From Roseomonas sp. HF4 (GTDB taxonomy: Bacteria > Pseudomonadota > Alphaproteobacteria > Acetobacterales > Acetobacteraceae): a stretch of DNA of 64,000 bases. Both the position numbers and the translations under genes were made by a program. Positions 41,801-51,282 of the stretch are shown piece after piece. The stretch covers positions 50,115 through 114,114 of the forward strand of contig NZ_STGD01000016.1 in assembly GCF_005222755.1 (NCBI RefSeq). The letters run 5' to 3'. Numbering within the stretch: the stretch's first letter is position 1; the number at the start of each line of letters is the position of its first letter. The notes under the pieces were generated by a model that was given only the letters and a program-made list of their open reading frames with translations, did not search any database and was not told where the DNA came from.

Positions 41801-44800
41801 ATGAGCCACTTCCTCGATCGCCTGACCTACTTCAAGAAGTACGCGGGCACCTTCAGCAACGGCCACGGCGAGACCACGACCGAAAGCCGTGCCTGGGAGG
41901 ACGCCTACCGGTCCCGCTGGGCGCACGACAAGATCGTGCGCTCCACCCACGGCGCCAACTGCACCGGGTCGTGCTCCTGGAAGATCTACGTCAAGGGCGG
42001 GATCGTGACCTGGGAGACGCAGCAGACCGACTACCCGCGCACGCGCCCCGGCCTGCCGAACCACGAGCCGCGCGGCTGTTCCCGCGGTGCGTCCTATTCC
42101 TGGTACCTGTATAGCGCGAACCGGGTGAAGTACCCGATGATCAGGAAGCGCCTGCTGCGTCTGTGGCGCGAGGCGCGCGCGCAATACGCCGATCCCGTGA
42201 CGGCCTGGAAGTCGATCCAGGACGACCCCGCGAAGCGGCGCGAATACCAGCAGCTGCGCGGCCAGGGCGGCTTCGTGCGCGCGACGTGGGAGGAGGCGGA
42301 GGAGATCATCGCCGCCGCCAATGTCCACACCGTGAAGCAGCACGGGCCGGACCGCGTGATCGGCTTCTCGCCCATCCCGGCGATGTCGATGGTGAGCTAC
42401 GCCGCGGGCAGCCGGTATCTCTCGCTGATCGGCGGCGTCTGCATGTCGTTCTACGACTGGTATTGCGACCTGCCCCCGTCCAGCCCGCAGACCTGGGGCG
42501 AGCAGACGGACGTGCCGGAATCGGCCGACTGGTACAATTCGGGCTTCATCATGATGTGGGGCTCGAACGTGCCGCAGACACGCACGCCCGACGCGCACTT
42601 CATGGCGGAAGCCCGCTACCGCGGCACCAAGGTGGTGACCGTCACGCCGGATTATTCGGAAGCGTCGAAATTCGCAGACCTCTGGCTGCATCCCAAGCAA
42701 GGAACGGATGCCGCGCTGGCGCTGGCGATGGGCCATGTGATCCTGAGCGAATGGCACGCGAAGGGGCGCGGCGACTACTTCCTCGACTATTGCCGCCGCT
42801 ATTCCGACATGCCGATGCTGGTCCTGCTGACCGAGCGCGATGGCCGCCTGGTGCCCGACCGCCAGCTGCGCGCCAGCGACCTCGCGGACGATGCCGGCCA
42901 GGCCAACAATCCCGACTGGAAGACCGTCGCGGTCAACGACGCGACCGGCGCACCCTATGTGCCGACGGGGTCGATCGGCTTCCGCTGGGGCGAGCAGGGC
43001 AAGTGGAACCTCGAGGGCCGCGACGCCGCGACTGGGGAGGAGATCACGCCGCGCCTGTCGCTCGCCGGCGGTGCGACGGCGGAAGTCACCTTCCCCTATT
43101 TCGGCGATGGCGCGCCGGCGTTCTTCAACCCGACCAGCCTCGGCGACACCGTCGCGCACCAGGTGCCCGTGACCGAGGTGACGCTGAAGGACGGCGGCAC
43201 GGCGCGCGTGGCGACCGTCTATGACCTGTTCCTCGCGAATTACGGTGTGAGGGGGGAGGCGAACTACGACGCCATGGCCCCCTACACTCCCGCCTGGGCC
43301 GAGGCCGTCTGCGGCGTGCCACGCCAGCAGATCATCACCGTCGCGCGCGAGTTCGCCGACAACGCCGAGAAGACCCGCGGCAAGTCCATGGTCATCCTCG
43401 GGGCGGCGCTGAACCACTGGTACCACTCGGACATGAACTACCGCGGCATCATCAACCTGCTGGTGATGTGCGGCTGCGTCGGCCAGTCGGGCGGCGGCTG
43501 GGCGCATTACGTGGGGCAGGAGAAGCTGCGCCCGCAATCGGGCTGGATCCCGGTGGCCTTCGCGACCGACTGGGCGCGGCCGCCGCGGCAGCAGAATTCC
43601 ACGTCCTTCTGGTACGCCCACACCGACCAGTGGCGCTACGAGACGGTGCAGGTGGCCGACATCCTCTCTCCCACCGCGCCGAAGCCGATGACCGGCGCGC
43701 TGATCGACTTCAACATCCGCGCCGAGCGCATGGGCTGGCTGCCCTCGGCGCCGCAACTCACGCGCAATCCCCTGTCCATCGCGGCGGAGGCTGAGGCGGC
43801 CGGGATGCCCGTGCCGCAATATGTCGCGCAGTCGCTCAAGGCCGGCACGCTCGAGATGTCGTGCGAGGACCCGGATCATCCGGCGAACTGGCCACGCAAC
43901 CTGTTCGTGTGGCGGTCGAACCTGCTGGGGTCCTCGGGCAAGGGGCACGAGTATTTCCTGAAGCACCTGCTGGGTACGCAGCACGGCGTGCAGGGCAAGG
44001 ACCTCGGCGAACAGGGCATGACGAAGCCCGAGGAAGCCGCCTGGCACGACGAGGCGCCGAAGGGAAAGCTCGACCTGCTGGTGACGCTCGACTTCCGCAT
44101 GAGCACCACCTGCATGTATTCCGACATCGTGCTGCCCACGGCCACCTGGTACGAGAAGCACGACCTCAACACCTCCGACATGCATCCCTTCATCCATCCG
44201 CTCTCGGCGGCGGTGGACCCGGCCTGGGAGAGCCGCACCGACTGGGCGATCTTCCGCGGCATCGCGAAGCGGTTCTCGACCTTCGCGAACGGGCACCTGG
44301 GGCGCGAGAAGGACACCGTCCTCACGCCGCTCATGCACGACAGCCCGGCCGAGCTCGGCCAAACGCACTTGGTGCGCGACTGGAAGAAGGGCGAGGTCGA
44401 GCCGATCCCCGGCAAGACCATGCCGGCGGTGACGGTGGTCGAGCGCGACTACCCCAATACCCATGCGCGCTTCACGGCGCTCGGCCCGCTGATGGAGAAG
44501 CTCGGCAACAACGGCAAGGGCATGGCCTGGAAGACCGAGCACGAGGTCGAGTTCCTCCGTCACCTGAATGGCACGGTCGAGGTGCCCGGCGTGGACGGCA
44601 AGCTCGCGAAGATGGAAACCGACATCGACGCCTGCGAGACGCTGATGCACCTCGCCCCCGAGACCAACGGCCATGTCGCGGTCAAGGCCTGGGAGTCGCT
44701 AGGCAAGTTCACCGGCCGCGACCACACGCACCTGGCCAAGTCGAAGGAGCATGAGGCGATTCGCTTCCGCGACGTGCAGGCGCAGCCGCGCAAGATCATC

Positions 44801-45529
44801 TCCTCCCCGATCTGGTCGGGGCTCGAGAGCGAGGAGGTCTGCTACAACGCCGGCTACACCAACGTGCACGAACTCATCCCCTGGCGCACGCTGACGGGGC
44901 GACAGCAGCTCTACCAGGACCACCCCTGGATGCTCGCCTTCGGGGAGGCGCTGTGCCTCTACCGCCCGCCGGTGGATCTGCGCGCGCACGGCCCGATGCA
45001 CGGCGTGAAGCCGAACGGCAATACCGAGGTCGCGCTCAACTTCATCACGCCGCACCAGAAATGGGGCATCCACAGCGTCTACACGGACAACCTGCTGATG
45101 CTCACGCTCTCGCGCGGGGGCCCCATCGTATGGCTGAGCGAGACCGACGCCACGACCATGGGCATCGAGGACAATGACTGGGTCGAGGCCTTCAACGTGA
45201 ACGGCGCGCTGTGCGCGCGCGCCGTCGTCTCCCAGCGCGTACCCAAGGGCATGATCATGATGTACCACGCGCAGGAGAAGATCGTGAACGTGCCGGGCAG
45301 CGAGATCACGCATGCCCGCGGCGGCATCCACAACTCCGTCACGCGCGCCACGGTGAAGCCCACGCACATGATCGGCGGCTACGCGCAGCTCGCCTACGGC
45401 TTCAACTACTACGGCACGATCGGCACCAACCGCGACGAGTTCGTCATCGTTCGCAAGATGGCGAATGTCGACTGGATGGATGGTCCGCGCGTGACACCCC
45501 AGGCATCAGACCTCAAGGCGGCGGAGTAA
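41801..45529 (+). CDS. narG: Respiratory nitrate reductase alpha subunit
   Basis: A 1242-residue catalytic subunit that reduces nitrate to nitrite on the cytoplasmic face at a Mo-bis-MGD centre. The FS0 [4Fe-4S] ligands are His50, Cys54, Cys58 and Cys93 (HGANCTGSC, RGC), as in E. coli. The Mo ligand is Asp223 in DWYCDLPPSSPQTWGEQTDV. No Tat signal is present, as expected for a cytoplasm-facing enzyme. GGGAAGGA precedes the ATG. Second gene of narKGHJI. Confidence 0.98.
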   Translation: MSHFLDRLTYFKKYAGTFSNGHGETTTESRAWEDAYRSRWAHDKIVRSTHGANCTGSCSWKIYVKGGIVTWETQQTDYPRTRPGLPNHEPRGCSRGASYSWYLYSANRVKYPMIRKRLLRLWREARAQYADPVTAWKSIQDDPAKRREYQQLRGQGGFVRATWEEAEEIIAAANVHTVKQHGPDRVIGFSPIPAMSMVSYAAGSRYLSLIGGVCMSFYDWYCDLPPSSPQTWGEQTDVPESADWYNSGFIMMWGSNVPQTRTPDAHFMAEARYRGTKVVTVTPDYSEASKFADLWLHPKQGTDAALALAMGHVILSEWHAKGRGDYFLDYCRRYSDMPMLVLLTERDGRLVPDRQLRASDLADDAGQANNPDWKTVAVNDATGAPYVPTGSIGFRWGEQGKWNLEGRDAATGEEITPRLSLAGGATAEVTFPYFGDGAPAFFNPTSLGDTVAHQVPVTEVTLKDGGTARVATVYDLFLANYGVRGEANYDAMAPYTPAWAEAVCGVPRQQIITVAREFADNAEKTRGKSMVILGAALNHWYHSDMNYRGIINLLVMCGCVGQSGGGWAHYVGQEKLRPQSGWIPVAFATDWARPPRQQNSTSFWYAHTDQWRYETVQVADILSPTAPKPMTGALIDFNIRAERMGWLPSAPQLTRNPLSIAAEAEAAGMPVPQYVAQSLKAGTLEMSCEDPDHPANWPRNLFVWRSNLLGSSGKGHEYFLKHLLGTQHGVQGKDLGEQGMTKPEEAAWHDEAPKGKLDLLVTLDFRMSTTCMYSDIVLPTATWYEKHDLNTSDMHPFIHPLSAAVDPAWESRTDWAIFRGIAKRFSTFANGHLGREKDTVLTPLMHDSPAELGQTHLVRDWKKGEVEPIPGKTMPAVTVVERDYPNTHARFTALGPLMEKLGNNGKGMAWKTEHEVEFLRHLNGTVEVPGVDGKLAKMETDIDACETLMHLAPETNGHVAVKAWESLGKFTGRDHTHLAKSKEHEAIRFRDVQAQPRKIISSPIWSGLESEEVCYNAGYTNVHELIPWRTLTGRQQLYQDHPWMLAFGEALCLYRPPVDLRAHGPMHGVKPNGNTEVALNFITPHQKWGIHSVYTDNLLMLTLSRGGPIVWLSETDATTMGIEDNDWVEAFNVNGALCARAVVSQRVPKGMIMMYHAQEKIVNVPGSEITHARGGIHNSVTRATVKPTHMIGGYAQLAYGFNYYGTIGTNRDEFVIVRKMANVDWMDGPRVTPQASDLKAAE

Positions 45530-45534
45530 CGGCC

Positions 45535-47094
45535 ATGAAGATCCGCGCTCAGATCGCGATGGTGCTCAACCTCGACAAGTGCATCGGCTGCCACACCTGC
45601 TCGGTTACCTGCAAGCAGGTCTGGACCAGCCGGGAGGGCGTCGAATACGCCTGGTTCAACAACGTCGAGACCAAGCCCGGCATCGGCTATCCAAAGGACT
45701 GGGAGAACCAGGACAAGTGGAAGGGCGGCTGGACGCGCAAGCGCAGCGGGAAGATCCAGCCGCGCATCGGCGCCAAGTGGCGCATCCTGGCGAACATCTT
45801 CGCCAACCCGAACCTGCCCGAGATCGACGACTACTACGAGCCCTTCACCTTCGACTACACGCACCTCCAGACCGCGCCGGAATCCCAGACCATGCCGGTC
45901 GCGCGGCCGGTCTCGCTCATCACCGGCGAGCGCATGGAGATCAAGTGGGGCCCGAACTGGGAGGAGATCCTGGGCACGGAATTCCGCAAGCGCTCCAAGG
46001 ACCGCAACTTCGACGGCATCCAGAAGGAGATGTACGGGCAGTTCGAGAAGACTTTCATGTTCTACCTGCCGCGGTTGTGCGAGCACTGCCTCAACCCGGC
46101 CTGCGTCGCCTCCTGCCCGTCGGGCAGCATCTACAAGCGGGAGGAGGACGGCATCGTCCTGATCGACCAGGAGAAGTGCCGCGGCTGGCGCATGTGCGTC
46201 TCCGCCTGCCCGTACAAGAAAATCTACTACAACTGGCAGTCCGGTAAGGCCGAGAAGTGCATCTTCTGCTACCCGCGCATCGAGGCGGGCGAGCCGACGG
46301 TGTGTTCCGAGACCTGCGTCGGGCGCATCCGCTACCTCGGCGTGCTGCTGTATGACGCCGACCGCATCGAGGAAGCCGCCTCCACCGAGAACGAGCAGCA
46401 GCTCTACCGCAAGCAGCTCGAGATCTTCCTCGACCCCAATGACCCTGCCGTGATCGCGCAGGCGCGCGCCAACGGCGTGCCGGAAGCCTGGCTCGACGCC
46501 GCGCGCGCCAGCCCGACCTACAAGATGTGCATCGACTGGCAGATCGCCTTCCCGCTGCACCCCGAATACCGCACGCTGCCGATGGTCTGGTACGTCCCTC
46601 CGCTCTCCCCCGTGCAGTCCGCGGTGGAGGCCGGCCATGTCGGCTGGAAGAACGGCCTGCCGGACATCGAGAGCCTGCGCATCCCGGTGAAGTACCTGGC
46701 CAACCTGCTGACCGCGGGGGCCGAGGCGCCGGTGGTGCTGGCGCTGCAGCGCCTGATGGCGATGCGCATGCACATGCGCGCCCGCACGGTCGAGAACCGC
46801 GACGACGCGGAGATCCTCGCCAAGGTCGGCCTGACGAAGGCGCAGGTGGACGACATGTACCAGACGCTCGCCATCGCGAACTACGAAGACCGCTACGTCA
46901 TCCCGACCACGCACCGCGAATACGCGGAGAACGCCTTCGACCTGAAGTCGTCCTGCGGCTTCTCCTTCGGCCAGGGCTGCTACGACGGGCGCACGGTCGG
47001 CAACCTGTTCAGCGCCTCCGGCCCCTCGGCCGGGCGCATGGCGCCGACGCATATCCGCGAAGCCGCCGAGGCGCGCAAGGAGTCCGCGGAATGA
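45535..47094 (+). CDS. narH: Respiratory nitrate reductase beta subunit
   Basis: A 519-residue electron-transfer subunit. Four Cys clusters bind iron-sulfur centres: C16-x2-C-x2-C-x3-C (CIGCHTCSVTC), CEHCLNPACVASC, CRGWRMCVSAC with Trp in place of one Cys (the [3Fe-4S] centre), and CIFCYPRIEAG...CSETC. It passes electrons from NarI haems to NarG. Five bases separate it from narG; its stop overlaps narJ (ATGA). Confidence 0.98.
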   Translation: MKIRAQIAMVLNLDKCIGCHTCSVTCKQVWTSREGVEYAWFNNVETKPGIGYPKDWENQDKWKGGWTRKRSGKIQPRIGAKWRILANIFANPNLPEIDDYYEPFTFDYTHLQTAPESQTMPVARPVSLITGERMEIKWGPNWEEILGTEFRKRSKDRNFDGIQKEMYGQFEKTFMFYLPRLCEHCLNPACVASCPSGSIYKREEDGIVLIDQEKCRGWRMCVSACPYKKIYYNWQSGKAEKCIFCYPRIEAGEPTVCSETCVGRIRYLGVLLYDADRIEEAASTENEQQLYRKQLEIFLDPNDPAVIAQARANGVPEAWLDAARASPTYKMCIDWQIAFPLHPEYRTLPMVWYVPPLSPVQSAVEAGHVGWKNGLPDIESLRIPVKYLANLLTAGAEAPVVLALQRLMAMRMHMRARTVENRDDAEILAKVGLTKAQVDDMYQTLAIANYEDRYVIPTTHREYAENAFDLKSSCGFSFGQGCYDGRTVGNLFSASGPSAGRMAPTHIREAAEARKESAE

Positions 47095-47801
47095 ACAAGC
47101 GCCTCGCCATCCTCTCCCGCCTGCTGCGCTACCCGGATCAGGCGCTGCGCGCGGACCTGCCCGACATCGCCGCCGCCATCCCAGGCGCGGGCTTCCAGCC
47201 TGGCCTGGTGGCGCGCCTGCTCCGCCTGCCGCGCCGCCTGGCGCAGGGCGACGGCCTCGACCGGGAGGAGGAGTATGTGCGCCTCTTCGACCGCGGCCGC
47301 GGCACCTCGCTGCACCTGTTCGAACACGTCCATGGCGACACCCGCAACCGCGGCCCCGCCATGATCGAGCTGGCGCAGGTCTACGAGCAGGCCGGCTACG
47401 CGCTCGACGCGCGCGAACTGCCGGACTTCCTGCCGCTGTTCCTCGAATTCTGCGCCGTGGCGCCGGAGGAGGTCGCGCGCAACCTGCTCGCGCAGTGCGC
47501 GCCCATCCTCGATGCGCTGCATGCGCGCATCCTCGGCCGCGGCAGCGCGGAGGCGCGGCTCTACGCGGTCATCCTCGCCGCGACGCTGGCCGAGATCGGC
47601 GAACGCCCCGCGCAGAAGCCGACCGCCGAGCAGGAGCGCACCGACGCCGAGGAATTCGCGGAGCTGGACGCGGCCTACGAGGCGGAGCCCGTCGTCTTCG
47701 GCCCGGAATCCGACCCGGACAAGGACGGCGCCCGCGCCAAGGTCGCCGCCATGATCCAGCGGCTGCGGCATTTCCGCGGCCCTTCCGCCACCGCCCGCTG
47801 A
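47091..47801 (+). CDS. narJ: Nitrate reductase molybdenum cofactor assembly chaperone
   Basis: A 236-residue cytoplasmic chaperone of the TorD/NarJ family. It binds NarG before cofactor insertion and membrane docking. Family marks are LAILSRLLRYPDQALRADLP, EEEYVRLFDRGRGTSLHLFE then HVHGDTRNRGPAMIEL, and ELPDFLPLFLEFCA. The acidic C-terminal tail (about 190-236) is usual. Start overlaps the narH stop by ATGA. Confidence 0.96.
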   Translation: MNKRLAILSRLLRYPDQALRADLPDIAAAIPGAGFQPGLVARLLRLPRRLAQGDGLDREEEYVRLFDRGRGTSLHLFEHVHGDTRNRGPAMIELAQVYEQAGYALDARELPDFLPLFLEFCAVAPEEVARNLLAQCAPILDALHARILGRGSAEARLYAVILAATLAEIGERPAQKPTAEQERTDAEEFAELDAAYEAEPVVFGPESDPDKDGARAKVAAMIQRLRHFRGPSATAR

Positions 47802-47814
47802 CAGGAGAGCGGAC

Positions 47815-48603
47815 ATGTTCGCCATCTGGAACGCCTTCACCGACTATCTGCACGGCTTCCTGTTCGGGATCTACCCGTACATCTGCATGGGCGTGTTCGT
47901 GATCGGCTCGCTCATCCGCTTCGACCGCGACCAGTACACGTGGCGGTCGGGCTCCTCGCAGATGCTGCGGGCGAAGCAGCTGCGCTGGGGCAGCAACCTC
48001 TTCCACTTCGGCATCCTGTTCCTGTTCATGGGCCACTTCGTCGGGCTGCTGACGCCGCACTGGGCCTATGCGTGGCTGATCGACCCGGCCACCAAGCAGC
48101 GCGTCGCCATCATCGCGGGCGGCATCGCCGGCGCGGTCTGCTTCGTCGGCCTCTCGCTGCTGGTGCATCGGCGCCTGATGGACGAACGCATCCGCCGCAC
48201 CTCGACCTATGCCGACACCTTCATCCTGCTGCTGCTCTGGGTTCAGCTCTGCCTCGGGCTTATCACGCTGCCCTTCTCGCTCGGCCACCGCGACGGGTCC
48301 GTCATGCTGGCGCTGTCGGCCTGGAGCCAGGCGATCGTGACCTTCCAGCCGGGGGCCGCCGACCTCATCCGCGGGCTCGACTTTCCCTACTACGCACATC
48401 TGGTGCTCGGCATGACGCTGTTCCTCGTCACCCCCTTCACGCGGCTGGTGCACATCTTCTCCGCGCCCGTCTGGTACCTCTTCCGCGCCTGGCAGATCGT
48501 GCGCGTGCGCGGCGGCGCCACCACGCGGCCGGGACCGGTCGCGCGCCCCGGCGCGCGCGGGGATCAATCCATGCGCCCCGGCGCGCAGCCGGCGGCGGAG
48601 TGA
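47815..48603 (+). CDS. narI: Respiratory nitrate reductase gamma subunit (cytochrome b)
   Basis: A 262-residue membrane subunit with five helices that oxidises quinol and passes electrons to NarH. Haem b ligands are His64 and His74 (NLFHFGILFLFMGHFVG) and His195 and His213 (YYAHLVLG, RLVHIFS), the E. coli pattern. The tail after residue 225 is longer than usual, rich in Arg, Gly and Pro. ACAGGAGAG precedes the ATG. Confidence 0.97.
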   Translation: MFAIWNAFTDYLHGFLFGIYPYICMGVFVIGSLIRFDRDQYTWRSGSSQMLRAKQLRWGSNLFHFGILFLFMGHFVGLLTPHWAYAWLIDPATKQRVAIIAGGIAGAVCFVGLSLLVHRRLMDERIRRTSTYADTFILLLLWVQLCLGLITLPFSLGHRDGSVMLALSAWSQAIVTFQPGAADLIRGLDFPYYAHLVLGMTLFLVTPFTRLVHIFSAPVWYLFRAWQIVRVRGGATTRPGPVARPGARGDQSMRPGAQPAAE

Positions 48604-48608
48604 CCGCC

Positions 48609-49460
48609 ATGGCCGTCCACATCCACCCGCCACCGGCCGCAACGCCCGCGGCCGCCCCGTCCGCCGCCGGCCCAGCCCTGCCCGAGCACGACATCCTCGT
48701 GAACGGCACCGCCATCACGGCGCGCGAGGTCGCCGCCGAGATGCAGCACCACCCTGCGCCGACCGCAACCGAGGCCTGGGCCGCCGCCGCTCGTGCGCTG
48801 GTGATCCAGCGCCTGCTGCTCGACGCCGCCGCCGAGGCCGGCATCGCGACGGCGAACGAGGACGAGGCGATCGACGCGCTGCTCGCGCGCGAGGTCACCA
48901 TCCCCGCGACCGACGAGGCCGCGGCGCGCCGCTGGCTCGCGGCCCACCCCGAACGCTTCGGCACGCCGGAGGCCTGGGACGCCAGCCACGTCCTGATCGC
49001 CGCCGACCCCGAGGACGCCGCCGAGCGCGAGGCCGCGCGCGCACGTGCCGAGGCCCTGCTCGCCGAGATCCTCGTCACCCCCGGCGCGCTGCCCGACCTC
49101 GCGCGCCGCCATTCCGCCTGCCCCTCGCGCGAACAGGGCGGGCATCTCGGCCGCGTCGAGCGCGGCAGCACCGTGCCGGAATTCGAGACCATGCTGGCCG
49201 GCCTCGAGCCCGGCCAGGTCTGCCCCGTGGTGGTGCCGACGCGCTACGGCATGCACGTGGTCCACCTCCACCGCCGCACGCCGCCCCGCGCGCCATCCTT
49301 CGAGGAAGCGCGTGCCGAGATCATGCGCGACCTCGCGGGCGCCGCCTGGCAGGCGGCGGTGCGCCAGCTCATCGCCGTGCTCGCGGCGCGCGCGACGATC
49401 GAGGGCTTCGCCCTTGGCGCCGATGGCGAGGCGCGCGCTGACGGCCCGCTCGTGAACTGA
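48609..49460 (+). CDS. PpiC/parvulin-type peptidyl-prolyl isomerase in the nar operon
   Basis: A 283-residue protein. Residues about 25-110 are a NifM/SurA-like helical region (VNGTAITAREVAAEMQHHP), residues about 115-235 the parvulin domain (WDASHVLIAADPEDA, CPSREQGGHLGRVERG, PVVVPTRYGMHVVHLHRR). No signal peptide is present, so it is cytoplasmic, unlike SurA. Parvulins are often the gene after narI in proteobacteria and are assumed to help fold NarGHI. Starts 5 bases after the narI stop. Confidence 0.87.
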   Translation: MAVHIHPPPAATPAAAPSAAGPALPEHDILVNGTAITAREVAAEMQHHPAPTATEAWAAAARALVIQRLLLDAAAEAGIATANEDEAIDALLAREVTIPATDEAAARRWLAAHPERFGTPEAWDASHVLIAADPEDAAEREAARARAEALLAEILVTPGALPDLARRHSACPSREQGGHLGRVERGSTVPEFETMLAGLEPGQVCPVVVPTRYGMHVVHLHRRTPPRAPSFEEARAEIMRDLAGAAWQAAVRQLIAVLAARATIEGFALGADGEARADGPLVN

Positions 49461-49474
49461 CCGCGGAGTGTGCC

Positions 49475-49981
49475 ATGGAAGGGCGGGAGGCGCTGTTCGG
49501 GGCCGTGGATCCGGGCCTGCTGTCGGATCCGCTCGGCTTCCTCGCCGCCGAGCACGCGCGCCAGCGCGCGCTGCTCGGCCATCTCGGGCGCTTGGCGCGC
49601 AACCCCACGGGGCCCGCGCATGTCGCCATGGCGCGCGCGCTCGCGGCCTGGCTCGCCTGCGAACTGCCGATGCACCTGCGCGACGAGGAGGAGAGCCTCT
49701 ACCCGCGCCTGCCGCCCGAAGCCGCGGCCATCACGCGCAGCCTCACCGGGACGCATGCGACAAGCGAGCCGGCGCGGGCGCTGCTGCGCGCCGGGCTCGC
49801 GCGCATCGCGACCGGGCATCGGCCCGGCGCAGACTTCGCCGAGACGGCGCTCGGCTTCGCCGCCGACTACCGCCGCCGCCTCGCGATCGAGGAGGCGGAG
49901 CTGATGCCGGCCGCGCAACGCAGCCTGAGCGGCAGCGCCTGCCTCGCCATCGCGCGCGAGATGGCCGCGCGGCGCCGATGA
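49475..49981 (+). CDS. Hemerythrin-like domain protein
   Basis: A 168-residue helical-bundle protein with spaced His/Glu candidates for a diiron site: AAEHARQRALLGHL (about 26-38), LPMHLRDEEESLYPRL (about 67-82), THATSEP (near 93) and IEEAELMP (near 146). Such proteins bind O2 or NO or protect iron-sulfur enzymes. Located between the nar isomerase and carbonic anhydrase genes with the same orientation and short gaps, it probably handles NO or oxygen around the nitrate reductase. Confidence 0.75.
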   Translation: MEGREALFGAVDPGLLSDPLGFLAAEHARQRALLGHLGRLARNPTGPAHVAMARALAAWLACELPMHLRDEEESLYPRLPPEAAAITRSLTGTHATSEPARALLRAGLARIATGHRPGADFAETALGFAADYRRRLAIEEAELMPAAQRSLSGSACLAIAREMAARRR

Positions 49982-50014
49982 GCAACGACCCCATGCCCCG
50001 GGACGGACACTGAG

Positions 50015-50758
50015 ATGGCTCGCCTCGCCCCCCGTGCCGAGGGCGGCGCGCTGCGGCGCCTGGTCGAAGGCTTCGACCGCTTCCGCGGGCAGCATTTCGA
50101 GCAGGACCACGACCTGTACGACACGCTGCTCGACGGCCAGCGGCCGGAGGTGATGGTCATCGCCTGCTCGGACAGCCGCACCGATCCCGCCATCATCTGC
50201 GGCGCGCGGCCGGGGGACCTGTTCGTCGTGCGCAACGTCGCGGCGCTGGTGCCGGAATACCGGCCCGACCATCGCCCGCACGGCACCGCCTCGGCCATCG
50301 AGTTCGGCATCAAGGCGCTCGGCGTGCGGCACGTCATCGTGCTCGGCCATTCCTTCTGCGCGGGCGTGCGCTGCCTGCTCGAGCACGACCACCGCCGGGA
50401 GCCCTTCGAATTCGTCTCGGACTGGGTCGATGTCGCGCGCGAGGTGCGCGACGAGATGGACGGCCTCGTCACCGATGCCGAGCGCCCCGTGGTCGCCCGC
50501 CGCGCCGAGCAGGCGACCGTGCTGGCAAGCCTCCGCCACCTCGCGACCTATCCCTTCGTGGCCGAGCGCGTGGCCGACGGGCGGCTCGACCTGCATGGCT
50601 GGTACTTCCATTTCGGCTGGGGGCTGCTGCAGGCGGCCGAGACCCCCGAGGGCCCGTTCCGGCAACTCGACGGCGGCGTCACGCCCGCGCCCGCGCTCGG
50701 CCAGGCGAACGCCGCCGAGGCGCTGGCCCGCATCCGCGTGGAGCGCGCGGCGCGATGA
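50015..50758 (+). CDS. Beta-class carbonic anhydrase
   Basis: A 247-residue zinc enzyme interconverting CO2 and bicarbonate. Zn ligands and the dyad are visible: Cys51-x-Asp53-x-Arg55 (ACSDSRTDP), His112 and Cys115 (LGHSFCAGV). RNVAALVPEY and the region HGTASAIEFGIKALGVRHVI match the family. It lies inside the nitrate operon and overlaps mog by ATGA (50755-50758). A carbonic anhydrase in this setting is not standard; it may supply bicarbonate or buffer protons during nitrate respiration. Confidence 0.9.
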   Translation: MARLAPRAEGGALRRLVEGFDRFRGQHFEQDHDLYDTLLDGQRPEVMVIACSDSRTDPAIICGARPGDLFVVRNVAALVPEYRPDHRPHGTASAIEFGIKALGVRHVIVLGHSFCAGVRCLLEHDHRREPFEFVSDWVDVAREVRDEMDGLVTDAERPVVARRAEQATVLASLRHLATYPFVAERVADGRLDLHGWYFHFGWGLLQAAETPEGPFRQLDGGVTPAPALGQANAAEALARIRVERAAR

Positions 50759-51282
50759 TCCCGGTCGGCGTCCTCACCGTCTCGGACCGCGCCTTCCGCG
50801 GCATCTACGCGGATCAGGGCGGCCCCGGGATCGAGGCGGCGCTGGCGCGCATCCTGGCCACCCGCTGGCGCCCCGTGCGGCGCCTGGTGCCGGACGAGCG
50901 GCCGCAGATCGAGGCCGCGCTGATGGACCTCGCCGACCGCGAGGCCTGCCCGCTGATCGTCACCACCGGCGGCACCGGCCCCGCCCCGCGCGACGTGACG
51001 CCGGAGGCGACGGAGGCCGTCTGCGACCGCCTGCTGCCCGGCTTCGGGGAACTCATGCGCGCGGTCTCGCTCCGCGCCGTGCCGACCGCGATCCTGTCGC
51101 GGCAACTGGCCGGCACGCGCGGCCGCAGCCTGATCGTGAACCTGCCCGGCAAGCCCTCGGCCATCGCCGAATGCCTCGACGCCGTCTTCCCCGCCATCCC
51201 GTATTGCATCGACCTGATCGGCGGGCCGCGGCTGGAGACCGACCCCTCCGCGTGCGTCGCCTTCCGCCCGAGGGGCGCCTGA
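50755..51282 (+). CDS. mog: Molybdopterin adenylyltransferase (MogA/MoaB family)
   Basis: A 175-residue enzyme of molybdenum cofactor synthesis that adenylates molybdopterin before Mo insertion. Motifs: VLTVSDRAFRGIYADQGGPG, IVTTGGTGPAPRDVTPEA and NLPGKPSAIAECLDAVFPAI. Overlaps the carbonic anhydrase stop by four bases and touches nnrS at TGATG. Its place in the operon supplies cofactor when NarG is made. Confidence 0.92.
   Translation: MIPVGVLTVSDRAFRGIYADQGGPGIEAALARILATRWRPVRRLVPDERPQIEAALMDLADREACPLIVTTGGTGPAPRDVTPEATEAVCDRLLPGFGELMRAVSLRAVPTAILSRQLAGTRGRSLIVNLPGKPSAIAECLDAVFPAIPYCIDLIGGPRLETDPSACVAFRPRGA

Noticed and set aside
38035..44674. Very long minus-strand frames opposite narK and narG
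   Set aside because: Their compositions (His/Arg/Gly/Asp-rich) are typical of antisense GC-rich frames, while narK and narG keep all catalytic and ligand motifs.
49979..50014. Eleven-codon frame between the hemerythrin-like and carbonic anhydrase genes
   Set aside because: Too short, no family, and most simply part of the leader of the carbonic anhydrase gene.
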